A DNA stretch of 64,000 nt from Prunella strophiata (GCA_036583965.1 JAZBQD010000027.1:19333001-19397000); one strand, 5' to 3'; counted from the first letter of the stretch, positions 25,401-57,862 are shown. The notes: generated by a model not told the origin, from the sequence alone. Program-made: numbers and translations.

Positions 25401-26426
25401 CTGATTTGCTGGACATTTTGTCAATAGTTTGTATATCTGCTTGATAATGGTAATCAGTACAGAAGATGCAATGCTGATCATACTAAGGTTATAACACACA
25501 GATGGAGCAAAAGAAACATGCCAAATGGAGTAATACAGGAATGCAACAATCTCAGCAACAGCTGAACTGATATATGTAGAACTTGTGAGAAAATGGCAAT
25601 GTCAGATTCTAGGTGCTACCTATCAGCTAACTGTGAGTGTAGATTTAGTTTAAGGCAGAGGTTTCTGGATCTTCATGATCTTGGAACTAAACAGAAGCTC
25701 TTAAGAAGCAGCTTCTAGAAAGATAGCCCCTCAAATATTCTTCACACAGTGACAGGATATCCTGAGTTGGAAGGGACTCATGAGGATCATTGAAGTCCAA
25801 CTCCTAGCTGTGCACAGGAAAGGCTGAAATGAGGTGAGGCTGCATCAGTGCAGAGTGGGACAATCCCCTCCCTTGCCCAACTGTGATGCTGTGCCTGATG
25901 TCCCTCAGGACAGGGATGTCCCTCCTGGCTGCCAGGGCACTGCTGACTCATGTCCAACTTGCCATTGACCAGGGCCTTTCCATGGCACTGCTCTCCAGCC
26001 TCTCGTTCCCCAGTCTGTACATCCAGGGTTGCCCCGTTCTAGGTGTAGAGTTTGGCACTTGTCTTTGTTGCACTTCATACAGTTTTCCTTTTCTCCTTCT
26101 TTATTTGCAGGATTAGTACAAACTGAATAGAAGATGAACATTCTAAGCTTGCTACCAACTCATCTATACATATTATTGTAATACCATTACTCATCTATGC
26201 ATATTATTCATGTTACTCTGTGAGTAATTTCTAGGTTTTCAGCAGGGAATTCTGATCAAATTCAGTGATCCAGGATAGCCAAACAAGTACAATTTTTGAG
26301 AGAGTATCTCTGGGTTTTTTTTTTTTTCACAGAATTTTGAATCATTTCTTTCCAAAGTGCAAATAACATGCTTGAAAATATGAATGTAAATTATTTTAGT
26401 CTAACACGCCTCACAACTTACCTCAT
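22004..26426 (-). CDS. EXTL2: EXTL2, exostosin-like alpha-1,4-N-acetylhexosaminyltransferase (GT64), with a +1 frameshift in the last exon
   Basis: EXTL2 is a Golgi type II membrane enzyme adding GlcNAc/GalNAc to the glycosaminoglycan-protein linkage region. Four exons joined give MRCFHFCKLPGRVMGIR, a single membrane anchor (about residues 23-40, VVIIVLLLVAGALTALL), then the GT64 domain with SFTLIMQTYNRTDLL, KVIVVWNNIGE and the metal/UDP-sugar motif DDD at about 150-152. The last exon carries NGDQYSMVLIGAAFF and TQNCDDIAMNFLVAKH. Without the extra base the product would be 331 residues (human 330). As written, the frame shifts after MWHRAEH and stops at 22106-22104, giving 298 residues. The lost segment, still readable one frame over (LQRSYCVNKLVNIYDGM...SQFGFPNYANH), contains the Arg that corresponds to catalytic Arg293 of mouse EXTL2. 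It shares a promoter region with SLC30A7. Confidence 0.95.
22497..24465 (-). other. EXTL2: EXTL2 introns between the last three coding exons
   Basis: Two introns (582 and 1316 bases) around the DDD exon. Nothing else recognised. Confidence 0.9.
23079..23149 (-). CDS. EXTL2: EXTL2 third coding exon (DDD motif)
   Basis: 71 bases, cttcag|CTGTTTTAATG to TGGCAG|GTAATG. It encodes (A)VLMMDDDTLVSAHDLAFAF then SVWQ. The three aspartates are the donor-sugar/Mn2+-binding motif of the family. Confidence 0.97.
24466..24893 (-). CDS. EXTL2: EXTL2 second coding exon (membrane anchor and N-terminal half of GT64 domain)
   Basis: 428 bases from the acceptor tttaaag|GTGTTTTC to the donor ACAAAAG|GTAATC. It encodes the cytosolic tip, the transmembrane anchor, a Ser/Lys/Gln-rich stem and the start of the catalytic domain up to LQNFPDLETK. 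A second in-frame Met (ATG at 24859) corresponds to human Met14 and could be an internal start, but the split upstream Met is conserved. Confidence 0.95.
25750..26110 (-). mobile_element. CR1 LINE fragment in the EXTL2 5' intron
   Basis: The left end reads GGATATCCTGAGTTGGAAGG, the reverse complement of a typical CR1 3' region. Farther right, the minus strand encodes CMKCNKDKCQTLHLERGNPGC from the reverse transcriptase end. The stretch between appears internally deleted relative to a full CR1 tail. Confidence 0.85.
26149..26210. repeat. Short imperfect tandem duplication in the EXTL2 5' intron
   Basis: ACTCATCTAT(A/G)CATATTATT occurs twice, about 34 bases apart, beside the CR1 fragment. Confidence 0.75.
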
Positions 26427-26493
26427 TGTTGCCACGTAGGATTGTTTTCCTGGCTTGTTTTTACAGGGCAGTTGTTTGTGATCTTTGAATCTG
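26422..26493 (-). CDS. EXTL2: EXTL2 first coding exon (5'UTR plus codons 1-2)
   Basis: The exon ends ACAATGAG|GTAAGT, so it contributes only ATG and AG. Joined to the next exon it gives M-R-C-F-H-F-C-K-L-P-G-R-V-M, matching human MRCCHICKLPGRVM. The 5' limit is a proposed acceptor (ctttaatttccag|CAG) and is less certain than the donor. Confidence 0.8.
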
Positions 26494-27447
26494 CTGGAAA
26501 TTAAAGGGACTCTGTAACTGGAGATCAACAAGTTATCCACATGCTACCCAGCATTCTTTTACAAGAAACATGTCCTCCAATTATTGACTGATATATGAAT
26601 TCATGACAATTATCCCATTCCATTTCCTAAAGCTTAATTGAATAATTATCTTTTCCTTTCAATGAACACTCCTGAAATAAGTCATTACACCAGATGATTA
26701 AAAAGAAAAGAACAGTTTGTTTCTCTGCTTGTAAAATCGCTGCTTTGTGCCAGTGCAATGTCTGTGTGTTCCACCCCTAAGTTCAGGTATGGAGATACAA
26801 GCAGGTCTTCAGAACCTGACAGGTGTTCCTTTGCTCACCAGGCACCACTAAAATACATATTTGGCTACCACAGTCAGGCAAATAAAATTTTATCTCAATA
26901 ATATTTTATTTTTTGAGTCATCCCCTTCATACTCTCACTAAGAGTATCAGTTGTATCAGAGGTTTAAGACACACCGTGAGGTTTGGCAGCTTGGAAAATG
27001 AGTGCAAGCACATAAAAGAAGGGTACACAGGATGCAGGACAGCAATATAAGAAAGCTGTGGCTCCTAGGTTGTTGGAGAGATTTTTATTCCTTTAAAACT
27101 TGCTGAACAACCAAAGAGTCATTAATTTTGATTTGAGAATGGCACTATGAAAGCTTAGAGCACAATAATTTGCTGAATTTGTTGAATAATTGAACCTTTG
27201 TGAAATTCTGTAAGAGTAATTTGTTTGGGCTATATAAATTTGCTTCTTAAAACTATAGATTCATTATTTGTGTGTATACTAATCTGAATATGTCCACATA
27301 CATAGGTCTCCCCAAATCTGAGCTCAAATCTTACTATTACTTTGTGACAAGAGGTCACTGAAACTATTTCCAGAAGCTAACTGCTTGTTCTGGTTGCTTC
27401 ATTTTATAGGGAACAATCAATCAGTGCCTGAGATCTAAAAATCACTA

Positions 27448-27465
27448 GCAGCAGCAGCAGCAATA
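27448..27465. repeat. (AGC)n triplet repeat
   Basis: Five AGC units in non-coding DNA in the EXTL2 5' region. Confidence 0.85.
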
Positions 27466-28693
27466 CAGCATTGATGAGGTCCACTATATCCCCATCAAAT
27501 GTGCTTTTGAAAAGTGAACCTCAGATCCTCTTTCAGCAGTTTGCAACCTAGTTGCAACACTTACCAGTGCTATTGTAATGACTAATTAAACTTTAAAAGC
27601 ATACTTAAAAAGAAAATATAAATATTGTTTGTTGTTTATGAGACTTTGCTTGCCATACCTTCTAGTGCTTACAATAGGTGTAGTGATAGGCAATGATAAT
27701 ATTACAATATATTATCAAAATAAACGTCTATTTAGGTGTTTTAAAATTAGCATCACGGCACTTTCCAACAAGCAAATGCAGATAATTTTTTCAAATTAAG
27801 TTATGAAATTGCAATGCCAGATTGACCACTTTTTAAAAACCATGCAATACTACCTGCAGAGAACACAAAATTGACGAAAATAAAATCCCTACATCAAAGA
27901 CCAGTATTTTAATCCTCGTTCCAAGAAAAAGAGCTCTCGAACGGGGTCCCTCCCTTGGCGGGCAGCACCTCTGAACAGCTCCCCGCAGTAGCTGGGTGCA
28001 GCCGGGCAGCAGCACCGCCCGGCGCAGCGCGCCCCGCTCCTCGCCCCTCGCCCACGGCTTCGCTCACGTTCCGCAGGCGCCGCTATCGCCGCTTCCTCCG
28101 GCCGGGCTGCGCTTCCCGGGGGTCACCGGCAGCACGGCAGGGCAGGGCGGAGGAGGCACCGGCCCAGCCCCGCCGCTCGGCCCCGCACAAGCCGCTCCGG
28201 TGACTCAGGGGCGGCCGTGCGGGACCGCGGCAGCGCTACGGCGGCGCCGCCGTGCCCGCTTCCTGCGGTGCGTCCCCGCGCTTCCTCCCGGCAGGCTCCG
28301 GGTTGTAGTCCAGGGTCCTGCGGCGGGCGGAGCGCTCCGGCCGGCTCCGGCTGTCACACGCCGAGCGCGCTGCTCCGCCGCCCCCGCCCCGCGCCGAGCG
28401 CTGCCACAACAGCCGCACCGGGAGCAGCCGGCATCGCAAGCGGGACGCGAGCGAGCGGCTGGCACGGGACGGAGAAGAGTTCACGTTTGGGGCGTGCTGT
28501 GTTTCACTAGCGGGCGGCGCAGCCCCGAGCCCCCGCAGCCCCGGCCCGGCCCCCGGCGCGCCCCCTCAGCCCCGGTGCCCGGCGGCGCAGGCGCGGTGGC
28601 GGCCGGAAGCGGCGTGTGGGCCGGCTGGGCAGCGCTCCCGCCCCGCCTGCCCGTCCTGCCGGCCCGGCGCGCCGCGGCCACGCCGCCGGAAAG

Positions 28694-48962
<20,269 letters not shown>

Positions 48963-51900
48963 TCAGTTTCTGGAATGGTGCTGTTGGACCAAAGTTTTCA
49001 GTACTGTACAGGTGTAGCAACACTTCCTGAGACAGAGCCTGCCTCCACCACGTCTGGAATTGACTGAATAGATTTCTGCCCTCGGGCTACGGAGGAAGTT
49101 CACTTCTAAGGAGTAAATATTGAATGAATGTTATGGACTTTGGGTCTTGTTTTTTTTTTTTTTGGGGCCCCTAAACTTGTAAGTTTTTGAGGGTTTTTTA
49201 CTTAATAAGATTGTGGTACTGGAAACCCTGTCATGTCTTCAGTAAAGCTGCTGAAACCACTGCTCGTTCCCATAAAACCAGTGTTATCGGCAATTGGAAA
49301 CTTGTTTTGTAGACAATGTCACAATGGCTGACATGCTTCAATATAATTGTATGTTTGTACAATTGTTTGTACTTTGCAAACTTAATGAACCAAACCATAT
49401 TGGGTTTTCAAAGTGCCTTTTATATCAGGAGAGCTATTTGCCAGCATAAATATGGAGCATCAAAGGGTTTTACTACTTTTACAAATAATCTTGTATGCAG
49501 TCTGATTATTTACTAGTGATGTATGCGGGGGGGTTGTGTACTTACATAACTGTAGATGTTAGACTTCCATTATATTTGCATCTTACCAGACAGAAAAATT
49601 CTAAGTGTAAAAGACAAAGCTGTTGTGAAGAGACTTGCTTCTGAGACAAGCTGGGTATTTTGTTGCACGTCTTGTGAAAATTATTTTAGTCCAAATATTA
49701 GATTTAACTTCAATTTTTAGTCTCTTCATACTGTTGAGAGTAATGAGACATTACATGATGTTGCTCATGTTCAGTCACTTAAAAAATGGGCAGTTGAAGG
49801 AAGATGCTGGTGATGGAAGCAATGCTTGAAGTTTTTTATTTTCCAAATCATGTGTTGGAAAAAAACTAATTGTGTGAGCTTAAGTCTCCTTGATTTTAAT
49901 AGGTTGTTATAATTTTTATTAAAGTGATGAAGTTCAAATTTTGCCTTTCCAAATATTGAAAATAGTTGTTTCTGGCAGTTATACCCGAAATGGAAATAAG
50001 AACCACTTTTCATGCTGTTTTAGCTTATACTTTTTCCAGGCTGACAAATCCTTGACTATTTTACTGCAGCCTCGTATGTTTTCACAGGGGAGAATATTCT
50101 CAGTGCAGTAAGGGTTGTTAGATTGGGGTTTTTTTCCCAGAAGCATTCTTCTGTCATGTAGTTTCTAGCATTTGTAATAATTTTACTCAGATATCTGAGT
50201 GTCACTTTCAAAAGCAATCTGCTATGTTTGGTATTACAGATGACAGTTCCACTATGCTGTAGTAGTTCACTTAGTAATGGAAGACTTTTTAAGAGGACAT
50301 TTTACAAACAGAACACGGTGAAGTAAAAAGCAATATACAGGCATTTTTCTGAGAAATCATAGCTGCCACTGATTGGGATGGATTTTATGTTTATTTTGGT
50401 ACCTGTCAGAGGTAATACTAAAATCAAGGCCCTGAGAAGCTTAAAATGTCTGTGTAGTAAGTGCTAGGCACTATGAAATTACTGAAGATTGATTTGCAGA
50501 ATTGGTCTGTTTGCCACTGATATTGTTGAATCCATCACAGATACAAAGAGTTTCTTGCATTCACTCTGTTGTTCCTATATAGCTCCTGATTTCTTTTTAT
50601 GTGAAACGCAACATTTGCCAAATTTGATGGTGGTTCCTGAATTTTCCAGTTGAGATACTGAAACATGAATGTTGATTTTGTCCAGATCTTGGGGGTGTAC
50701 TCATGTGCTTGGAACTGGAAACTGGGTGTAAAAAAAATGGCAGTCCAAAGCCACCTATAATATTTGTTTTAATCTTTGCTGTCTCTTCCAGTCTTTCGAT
50801 CCTTCCATTGCCATTTCCGCTCCTGTTTGCTTTCCCTGGGGACGCAGGCGCAGAGTGCCCTCCCAGCAGGCTGCATGTTCCACACCTTTCCTGGCCTCCT
50901 GCCTGGCACCCTGTCAGGCTCTCTCCCTGTCCCACCTGGCAGATGCTGTGCCAGGCCCAGAGTTCCTGACTGGAAGATGGAAGTCACATGCACAGGGTGG
51001 GGTGCAGGAATCTGTTGAGCAGATTGGAGTGCTGCAGTTTAAGATACTATGTGCCTGTATGTTCAGAGACAAGGTGATGAAAATCTGGTTGTGATTATAG
51101 GGTGGAGGTACTGTTTTGTAGTGTGGTGCATATAGACTCCTGCTTGCTGGCTGCCAGCAGGACTTCCTCATTTTTTAAGGGTTACTATTACTGCTATTTG
51201 AGGCTAGAGAAGATCAACTGATATCACTTTAAAGGTAAGCACCAGACAGATTCATTGCAATTGTGTCATGATCCAAGAGCAGGCTTTGGTTTAAGTCACT
51301 TTACACCAGCATGTTTCAGGACTGACTGTTCCTGGACTTGTTGAAATGCTGTAGTGCTGCCCAAGTTGCTGAGCTTGGCCACTATTTTAGCTTCTTAATG
51401 AAAAGAACTGCTACTATTTGTTTTCAAGTGAGAACCTTGGCAGAGTGGCTGTTGGTTTGATGGTGGTGATGGTGTTCTCTCAAATGTACATCTACCAAAT
51501 TTTTAATATAGGAAATGTTACAATTACACAACTATTTTAATAACTTTTGATAATTGTTTTTGCTTATTATGATTGAGCTGATAGTTGGAAGCATATGTAC
51601 AAGTCTGAGATTTCTAGCCAAGCAAGATAGCACTTCATGATGTTTAAACGTTTATAGTAAGAAATATATCATTTGTTTGCCAAATGTAATTGGGGATAGT
51701 GTAGGGAAGTCAGATTCAAAACACACTTTAGCCTTTTTAGGCTTTCTAAAGGATAAGCAAAAAAGGATAAGCATCACAAAATTCTACAAACACAGTGTAT
51801 GACACGTTCAGTCAGTAACTAAAGTCACATGTAGTATGTCAGTAAACAAGGGACATCTGATATTTTTTTCACCTAAGGGGATACTTGCTCAGGTTTCAGA

Positions 51901-54682
51901 AGAGTACAAACCATGCAGTTGAAAGCAAAAGCGCAGCTTTCCTTATCCTGAGAGCCAAAGCACCATTATTTGTGTTTTGCTAATTACTTAACAGTGGCTG
52001 CTTATGTAACACTTTGCTATTGACACTTTATTGGAGATGCAAGGCAGGATTTCAACAAAGACTTGTGTGAATGACTAACATCCACAGATGGGTGAATGTC
52101 TGCAGATCATGTGCTAAAACTCAGCTTCCTGGTAATCCACTTCTGAATTTTAAATCAAGTTTTCAAAGTGTAGTTTTCTCATGTTTTCACATAGCTGATA
52201 TTTACTGTAGAGTTACTGGTCTGTCTTTGTGGGTTATTTTTTTTTTGTGATTGAAACCAGTAACTTAAAACTCTATTGTTCCAAAGACCAAGCCTGCAAA
52301 CTGCATGGTTTTTACCACACCTACAGCAAAGTAAGAAGATAAATGTTACAGAGTGTCTGTATTAAAATGCCTCAATGTTTTTTGGCCTAAGTAACAGTGG
52401 AAGAAAACTCCTCTTATGAATGTGCACAGTAAGGACTGGTCCTTTATAGGCTAATCTGGTAAGTATACAGCTCTGGACAGACTGGCTTCTTTCATCAGGA
52501 AGGCCCCTACAGAGAGCTGAGTTACTAGTATGATTTGCTATGCTAAGATGAAAAGTAAACAAAGGACTTTGCTTTTTATGTAATAATGCCTACTAAAGCA
52601 AAAGTTCAGTTGCATCATTAGTAAAAACTGCTGACACTATTTTTACACAAAAATTGAAGCTGCTACTACTAATAAAATGGACCTTAGTGACTTAACATTC
52701 TCAATTTACTTTTTTTTTTTTTAAGATGTAAAGCTGGGTTTAAAGGTGAAGGAAAATTAATGGTTTCTCTTTTTAACTGTTGCAAGTGAACCTGTTCTGG
52801 GAATGTAAACAAGATAGAAGAGGAGAGAATCTGCTGCTGAACTGCAGTTTTCCATCTTCTGCACAGTGTGCAAACAAATTGTAAAGTCCATGGCTTTTCT
52901 TTCACAGTGCAGACTGCACAGTGCAGATTTTTAGTTGCATGCTTTTATAAAATGCAAACCCTTATCTTTCTTCATGACATGAAGTCTTTAAATACCAGTT
53001 CAGAGCAACAATTTTAGTTAATAATTAAACCCTGTCCTGTTTTTTCCACCAGCCATTAGATTGCTATGATTCTTGATTATCCCACTCCTTTAAGCAGGAT
53101 TTTTTTTTTTTGTTTCCTTTTTTTTCCGTAATCTCTCTGATCCTCAATACTGACTCAGTAGTTAATTCTTCCTTTACACTTCTGTGAAAATCCTTATCTG
53201 CAGGTTGCTGAGGTTCCCTTTTGGATTTGGCCCCCATTCAGGCTTTGTTGCAATGCCCATCCCTGTGGGGACTTCCTTGGCCAGACACTGCTATAATGTG
53301 AAGCGATGCCAGCCGTGCTGGGCCTGGCATGCGAAGACTGAGTCTTGCTGTGTGCAAATACTGCTCAACCTACTTGTCTGTATCAGTGAGCCACAAAAGG
53401 TTCCTGCCTGTGTGGTAATTTGGCTGAAATAATGTGTAAAAAGAGCTGTGTATTTCACTTCCCATGTGCATTGGAGCCTCTCACATGTATGCTGGGATCT
53501 TGTACAAGAGTTAAGTGAATCACCACGGTATCTTGGCTGAAGTGTGAAATAATGTGAATGAAGCAATTGGCAAAATCATTCCCGGTAGCATACAGCATAT
53601 TGCTTGCCTTTACCTTTAAATTACAGGAATTACTCTTAGCAGTGAGCTTCAGTTCAATAGCAAAATGTGTCAAAGTACCTGTGAAGAAATCTGGCAGGTA
53701 GCACAAGGCAGCTCACTAAAATTCTGAAGACTATGTATGATTTTGTTCTGGAATGCTAATGTTAGTAGCTTAGCCACGGCTTGACCCAAGTGCAATATTA
53801 AGAAATTTTTAATGTAATCTTTTCTACTTGAATACAGTCTATATAAAATGTTAAATATCCTATATTGCTGAAAAGATATGGGATCAAATTTCTTTCCAAT
53901 AAATCTTCAGTTTTAAAAAAATATGCATACAGGTCTGCTTTGTTTTCATCATACTGTGAAGAACAGTTGAAATAGCAACCACCATCATCTACAAGCTGAT
54001 TTTAAAGAGAATTCTTGCAGTCTGTTTGCCAATACTTGGCTTGAAGTTAATTGTGGTTGCTGCAGTTGAGTCTAGCCCTTCATAAATGCTAGCATTAACA
54101 TATGAAGAAATCCAGTTCTATTTTAAGTTGCAGTCTTCTGAACTAAGAAATTCTGTGCAGCTTCTCCCCTCTTTCACCAGCTGTCCAAAGGGAAAGTTCT
54201 TGGTTTTCTTTGGTTTAGAGCATTCTCACCTGCCTGTATTTACTCTCCCAAGGCAAAGATGGACACAGACCTAACAGGTTTTGCACACTAATGTTTTCTA
54301 TTGGTAAAGAGAACTAAGTTTCTGAAAAGTTGAAAGGCAAAATTTAACATCTAATGCACTTACAGTAATGTATGCAGTAGGTTTGGTTAATGCACTACAG
54401 CAAGTGATGCCACACAGATACCTGGTACTCTTCTTGTCCCAGTCAGCAGCCCAAGACTGGTGTGGATGTCCATGACCTGACTCAGAGGTTCAGGAGTTTC
54501 TGGAGGTGTCTGCAGGGTAGAAGCTGATACCAGCAGGTGCAGTTTGCAGCCTCAGGTAAAAGCAGGTCCATGTTTCTGCAGTCTTGTCCTCTGAAGCAAT
54601 ATAGAGTCTAACTACAGTTAGACAAGTCATAAACAGTCACAGCAATATCTTAATGCTGTTATGCAATTAAAGATGGAATAAA
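48963..54682 (+). other. SLC30A7 3'UTR and SLC30A7-DPH5 convergent intergenic space
   Basis: No coding exon recognised. Candidate plus-strand poly(A) hexamers are ATTAAA at 49918-49923, AATAAA at 53898-53903 (followed by a T/G-rich stretch) and AATAAA at 54677-54682. Two GC-richer islands stand out in AT-rich DNA, about 50800-51000 and 53210-53345. Which hexamer ends the transcript cannot be told from sequence alone. Confidence 0.45.
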
Positions 54683-54698
54683 AATGTAAATCCTTGTT

Positions 54699-54704
54699 TT
54701 TATT
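54699..54704 (-). terminator. DPH5: Candidate DPH5 poly(A) signal overlapping the stop codon
   Basis: The minus strand reads TTAAATAAAAAC, so AATAAA begins at the last base of the TAA stop. Use of this site would leave a 3'UTR of only about 15-30 bases. Seen directly; use is inferred. Confidence 0.4.
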
Positions 54705-54927
54705 TAAGTAGTCCTTTGACATGCATTATTTTCAAAACTGGAACTCTCTACAGAGAACAGTTTAAGCATTTCCAGTTCCAGAGGATGCATAGTGCCTGTA
54801 ATAATTAAGGAATGTAGTGGAGCACCCAATTCCACAGTGGACATCTGCTGTAGAGTGCCTGAAGCAATCTTCTCATCTAGAGCACCCACACGAGCAAGGC
54901 CAACACAAATTGTGTTTTCAGTAATTT
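54704..54927 (-). CDS. DPH5: DPH5 last coding exon
   Basis: cttacag|AAATTACTG. It encodes (E)[36 protein letters not shown] and [17 protein letters not shown], then an unconserved tail ending QRTT and TAA at 54706-54704. Confidence 0.97.
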
Positions 54928-57862
54928 CTGTAAGAAAGAAGATGAAATGTTTAATTTATGGACTAATGGTCCTATCATAAAGAAAAAAGTACCCAAAATA
55001 CTTAAACCTTAACACTGCTTTCTTAAGCCTCTAATTGTTAAGTTATTGGAGTGGCCTAGAAAAGAAAAAAAAATTCAGTGACACAACTGCATCATCGCTA
55101 TTAGCTGCTGTGATTTTACCCTTGGTCTCAATAAATATGTCACAGTTTGCTCTTGACTAGTGTTAAGAATTCAAGGTGAAAATCACAGTTCTGCATCTTT
55201 GGGTTAACCTAGATTCCTGCTGGTGTTCACATAGAGCAAAGTGTGACCAGTCTAAGTAAAACAGAGCTGAGGTTTTTTTTGAAGCTTGACTGATCTAAAA
55301 TGCTCAGAATCCTTCTGCCTCCTGCAAGTCTAATGGCTCAAAGAGCTCACAGTTCCACATGGATAGAAACAGTGCAAGGTTTCCAGGCTGAGGCTTTGAC
55401 TGTACCTCCAGGAGCCACCTTCACTGATGCTCACTGAACTGTGCTGGGCTCAAGCCTGGCTGACTCCATCTTGTGACTAGGATTTAGGGCAGCCCAAATC
55501 CACTGCAGAGCAGAATTCTGGGAGTCAGGGCAAGGGAGTGGAGTTCAGAGGCTCATCAAGAGGTGTGTCTGGAGAGGGGTGGTAGCAGACAGAAGCAGTC
55601 CAATCATACCTGGCTTTTCTCCTTGGAGCCTTCTGTTTTGAATAATGGCAAGAAGCTGTTCTGCAGCTTGATTCACACTCATGTAGCGTGGTGGCTCAAA
55701 AATCTTTCTTCCTCTGCAGGTAAGGAAAAGCAGAGAAATTTCACATACAACCCATTTAGTTATCTCCAGCAATCTTACAGCTTACTTCAAGAGACCTCAA
55801 GACCAGCAGGTTGAACTTAAACAAGCCCAGGCTCTCAGGCTGGATCTTTCAGACAAGAGTGGAATTTTTAAAGAATACAGAAATCTGTTGTGCTCTCACC
55901 ACACCTGTGAAACAGCTGGGCTCCAGCTGCCAGATCATTTAGATCCTAAAAGCAAATTCAGCTGCTAGAAGCAAGATGCAGGTTTTGCAGCTACCCTTGA
56001 AGGATGCATTAGACTTAAATCCAAGGGCATACAACTGTTTTTCTGTTAAATGCCCTGTAGACAGATGATTACAGACTAGAAATATATTCTTAAATGAAAT
56101 GCTGCTTTCTTTGCCAACTGTGGATTCAGTCAAACAGATTTTATTTTGAAACTCCAGAATAAACAAACCTCAATGATACTGTGAGACTTCACAAATGTTA
56201 ATTTAGACCAGTTAGAGCATGTGTATAGAGGAGCCATTTATATTCACCACTGTGAAAACATACAGATTGTAGAGATGAGTAAGATGTGGCAAAAGCTTTT
56301 TGAATACAGTTAAATGAGCATAAGAGCATTTTCTGTATATTGCTTATTTAACTCTTTAAGAAGGGCATTATGTATTCTGCACTTTGCACTGTTCCAGCCA
56401 GTGTACAAAGAATAAAATTAGAACACTGTTTCAGATATTAATCTGTTTCAGGAGGTGACAGAACAGTGGAGAAATAACAGTTCATTCACCAAGAGGAAAG
56501 CCTATCCCTTTCTGACTTAGTGCTTCTCACAGGAACAGTTACCAAAAAGATAATGTTCTGCTGCAACTCCATTCAGTTACTGTAAATAAAGCCAGGCCCT
56601 ATTGCAAGGAACAAAAGAGTTTCAATGCTTGTAAGAAACAAGAGACAGTAGGCCACCAAGAAGCACGAGAGAAGAAGGCAGGTAAGTTCAGTATTAGACT
56701 ATGGGCAAAGAACCTTTGTTCCTTGTACAAAAAAACCTTTGTAGAAGCACTGTGTGTTTCTATGTATTTTCAAAATGGTGACTCACTTCATGAGATTCTC
56801 CAGAGACTGCTCCTTCACTTTAATATCTGTAGAACAAAATACATTAAAAACACAGCTTTCCTACAAGTTTCCCACTTAGTTTTCTATGTAGGTGAAGCTT
56901 TAACAACATTTTAGCTATTATTAATATTATAATATTATTATATTTAGCTATTAGAATATAGATTACACTGTACTGTTTCATCTGTTAGTTAATCTCAAAA
57001 TCCTGTGACTTTATTAATTTTTTACCCAACAATAGGGCAAATTTCACAGATTTCAGAGCAACACAGCCAAATAAAAATCCTGGTAAATATACAAATAGGC
57101 ATATTTACCATAAGATAGTTAAATACTAGCACATTTGAGCACACCAGTTCATTGGGACTATTAAATTTTGAGCACATTATGTCACAGAATGTAAAGTAGT
57201 CTGACTGCTCGACAGTGATTACATCACTGCCATGCAGGAACTTCACTTTCATTAGCATTTCCTTCCTGTCTCAATCAAAATTTAGAACAAGCTTCTGTTA
57301 TGGGAAAAAAAAAAGGATTTGGGCAAAACTGAAATAGAGAAGGGTCAGGTATGTAAGACTCTGCACAGCTGCAATTTTATGAAACAAGTTGACCAGAATC
57401 TTTCCAAGAGGAATCCACTTGTTATCTGTACTCAAACACCCCTCCTCCCCCCAAACTGTCACAGAGAAATCTGAATACATTTTTAACCTTGAATAAGTAT
57501 TCCTTGTCACATAATCAACTTCTAAACCAAAGTGACTCAGATGGAAGGGGTTAAAATGCAAAACCCCAAAATTTTAAGTGCCCAGTTTACCAAATTGCTT
57601 CTACATCCATGAAGTCACTTTCAGTTCAAAAGTTTATCAGCTCTAACCTTTTTAATGCCACATTTGCTTATCTGGTGATCTAGTCAGCTGGGTAAACACT
57701 CAATACATAGATTAAAAGGCAGGAGAGTGGCTGCTGCTCACCAAGTAAGCACAGGGTGTGCATTCCATTCTGCCTGTTCTTCTCAATCTTGTCAAAGAAG
57801 CTCTCTGGCTTCCAGGTATCTGTCCAGAACACTATGGAAACGGTTTCTCCAAAATTGTACAG
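54704..57862 (-). CDS. DPH5: DPH5, diphthine methyl ester synthase, C-terminal part (last four coding exons)
   Basis: DPH5 is an S-adenosylmethionine-dependent methyltransferase of the tetrapyrrole-methylase fold that methylates the diphthamide precursor on EF2. Four exons give 162 residues, exactly the length of human residues 124-285. They start [17 protein letters not shown], then [62 protein letters not shown] and [20 protein letters not shown], ending QRTT. All junction phases agree (G|AT, AA|A, G|AA) and no frameshift is seen. The N-terminal exons, including the SAM-binding MLYLIGLGLGD start, lie beyond the right edge; I searched 57863-64000 and found none. A minus-strand AATAAA overlaps the stop codon by one base. 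Confidence 0.96.
55610..55713 (-). CDS. DPH5: DPH5 exon ([19 protein letters not shown]...)
   Basis: cctgcag|AGGAAGAAAG to GCCAG|GTATGA. It encodes [19 protein letters not shown] then [15 protein letters not shown], 104 bases, in frame with both neighbours. Confidence 0.97.
56787..56826 (-). CDS. DPH5: DPH5 exon (40-base exon)
   Basis: ctacag|ATATTAAAG to ATGAA|GTGAGT. It encodes (D)[12 protein letters not shown] plus two bases of the next Lys. It matches human [14 protein letters not shown] and is too short to be found by ORF length. Confidence 0.95.
57742..57862 (-). CDS. DPH5: DPH5 exon ([17 protein letters not shown]...)
   Basis: 121 bases, ttttacag|CTGTACAAT to ACTTG|GTGAGC. It encodes 40 codons from [17 protein letters not shown] to MHTLCLL, almost identical to human, ending phase 1. 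Confidence 0.97.

Larger units (their letters stand above)
24894..27853 (-). other. EXTL2: EXTL2 5' introns
   Basis: Holds the ATG exon, one CR1 fragment, a short duplication and the (AGC)n run. Otherwise AT-rich with no recognised exon. Confidence 0.7.
54928..57741 (-). other. DPH5: DPH5 introns between the last four coding exons
   Basis: Three introns of 682, 1073 and 915 bases, AT-rich. No other feature recognised. Confidence 0.9.

Noticed and set aside
25883..26116. Plus-strand open frame over the CR1 fragment
   Set aside because: It is antisense to degraded CR1 reverse transcriptase sequence and not a gene.
22004..26426. EXTL2 as a pseudogene
   Set aside because: Introns, splice sites, promoter, membrane anchor and all codons except one base are intact; a single-base assembly error explains it better.
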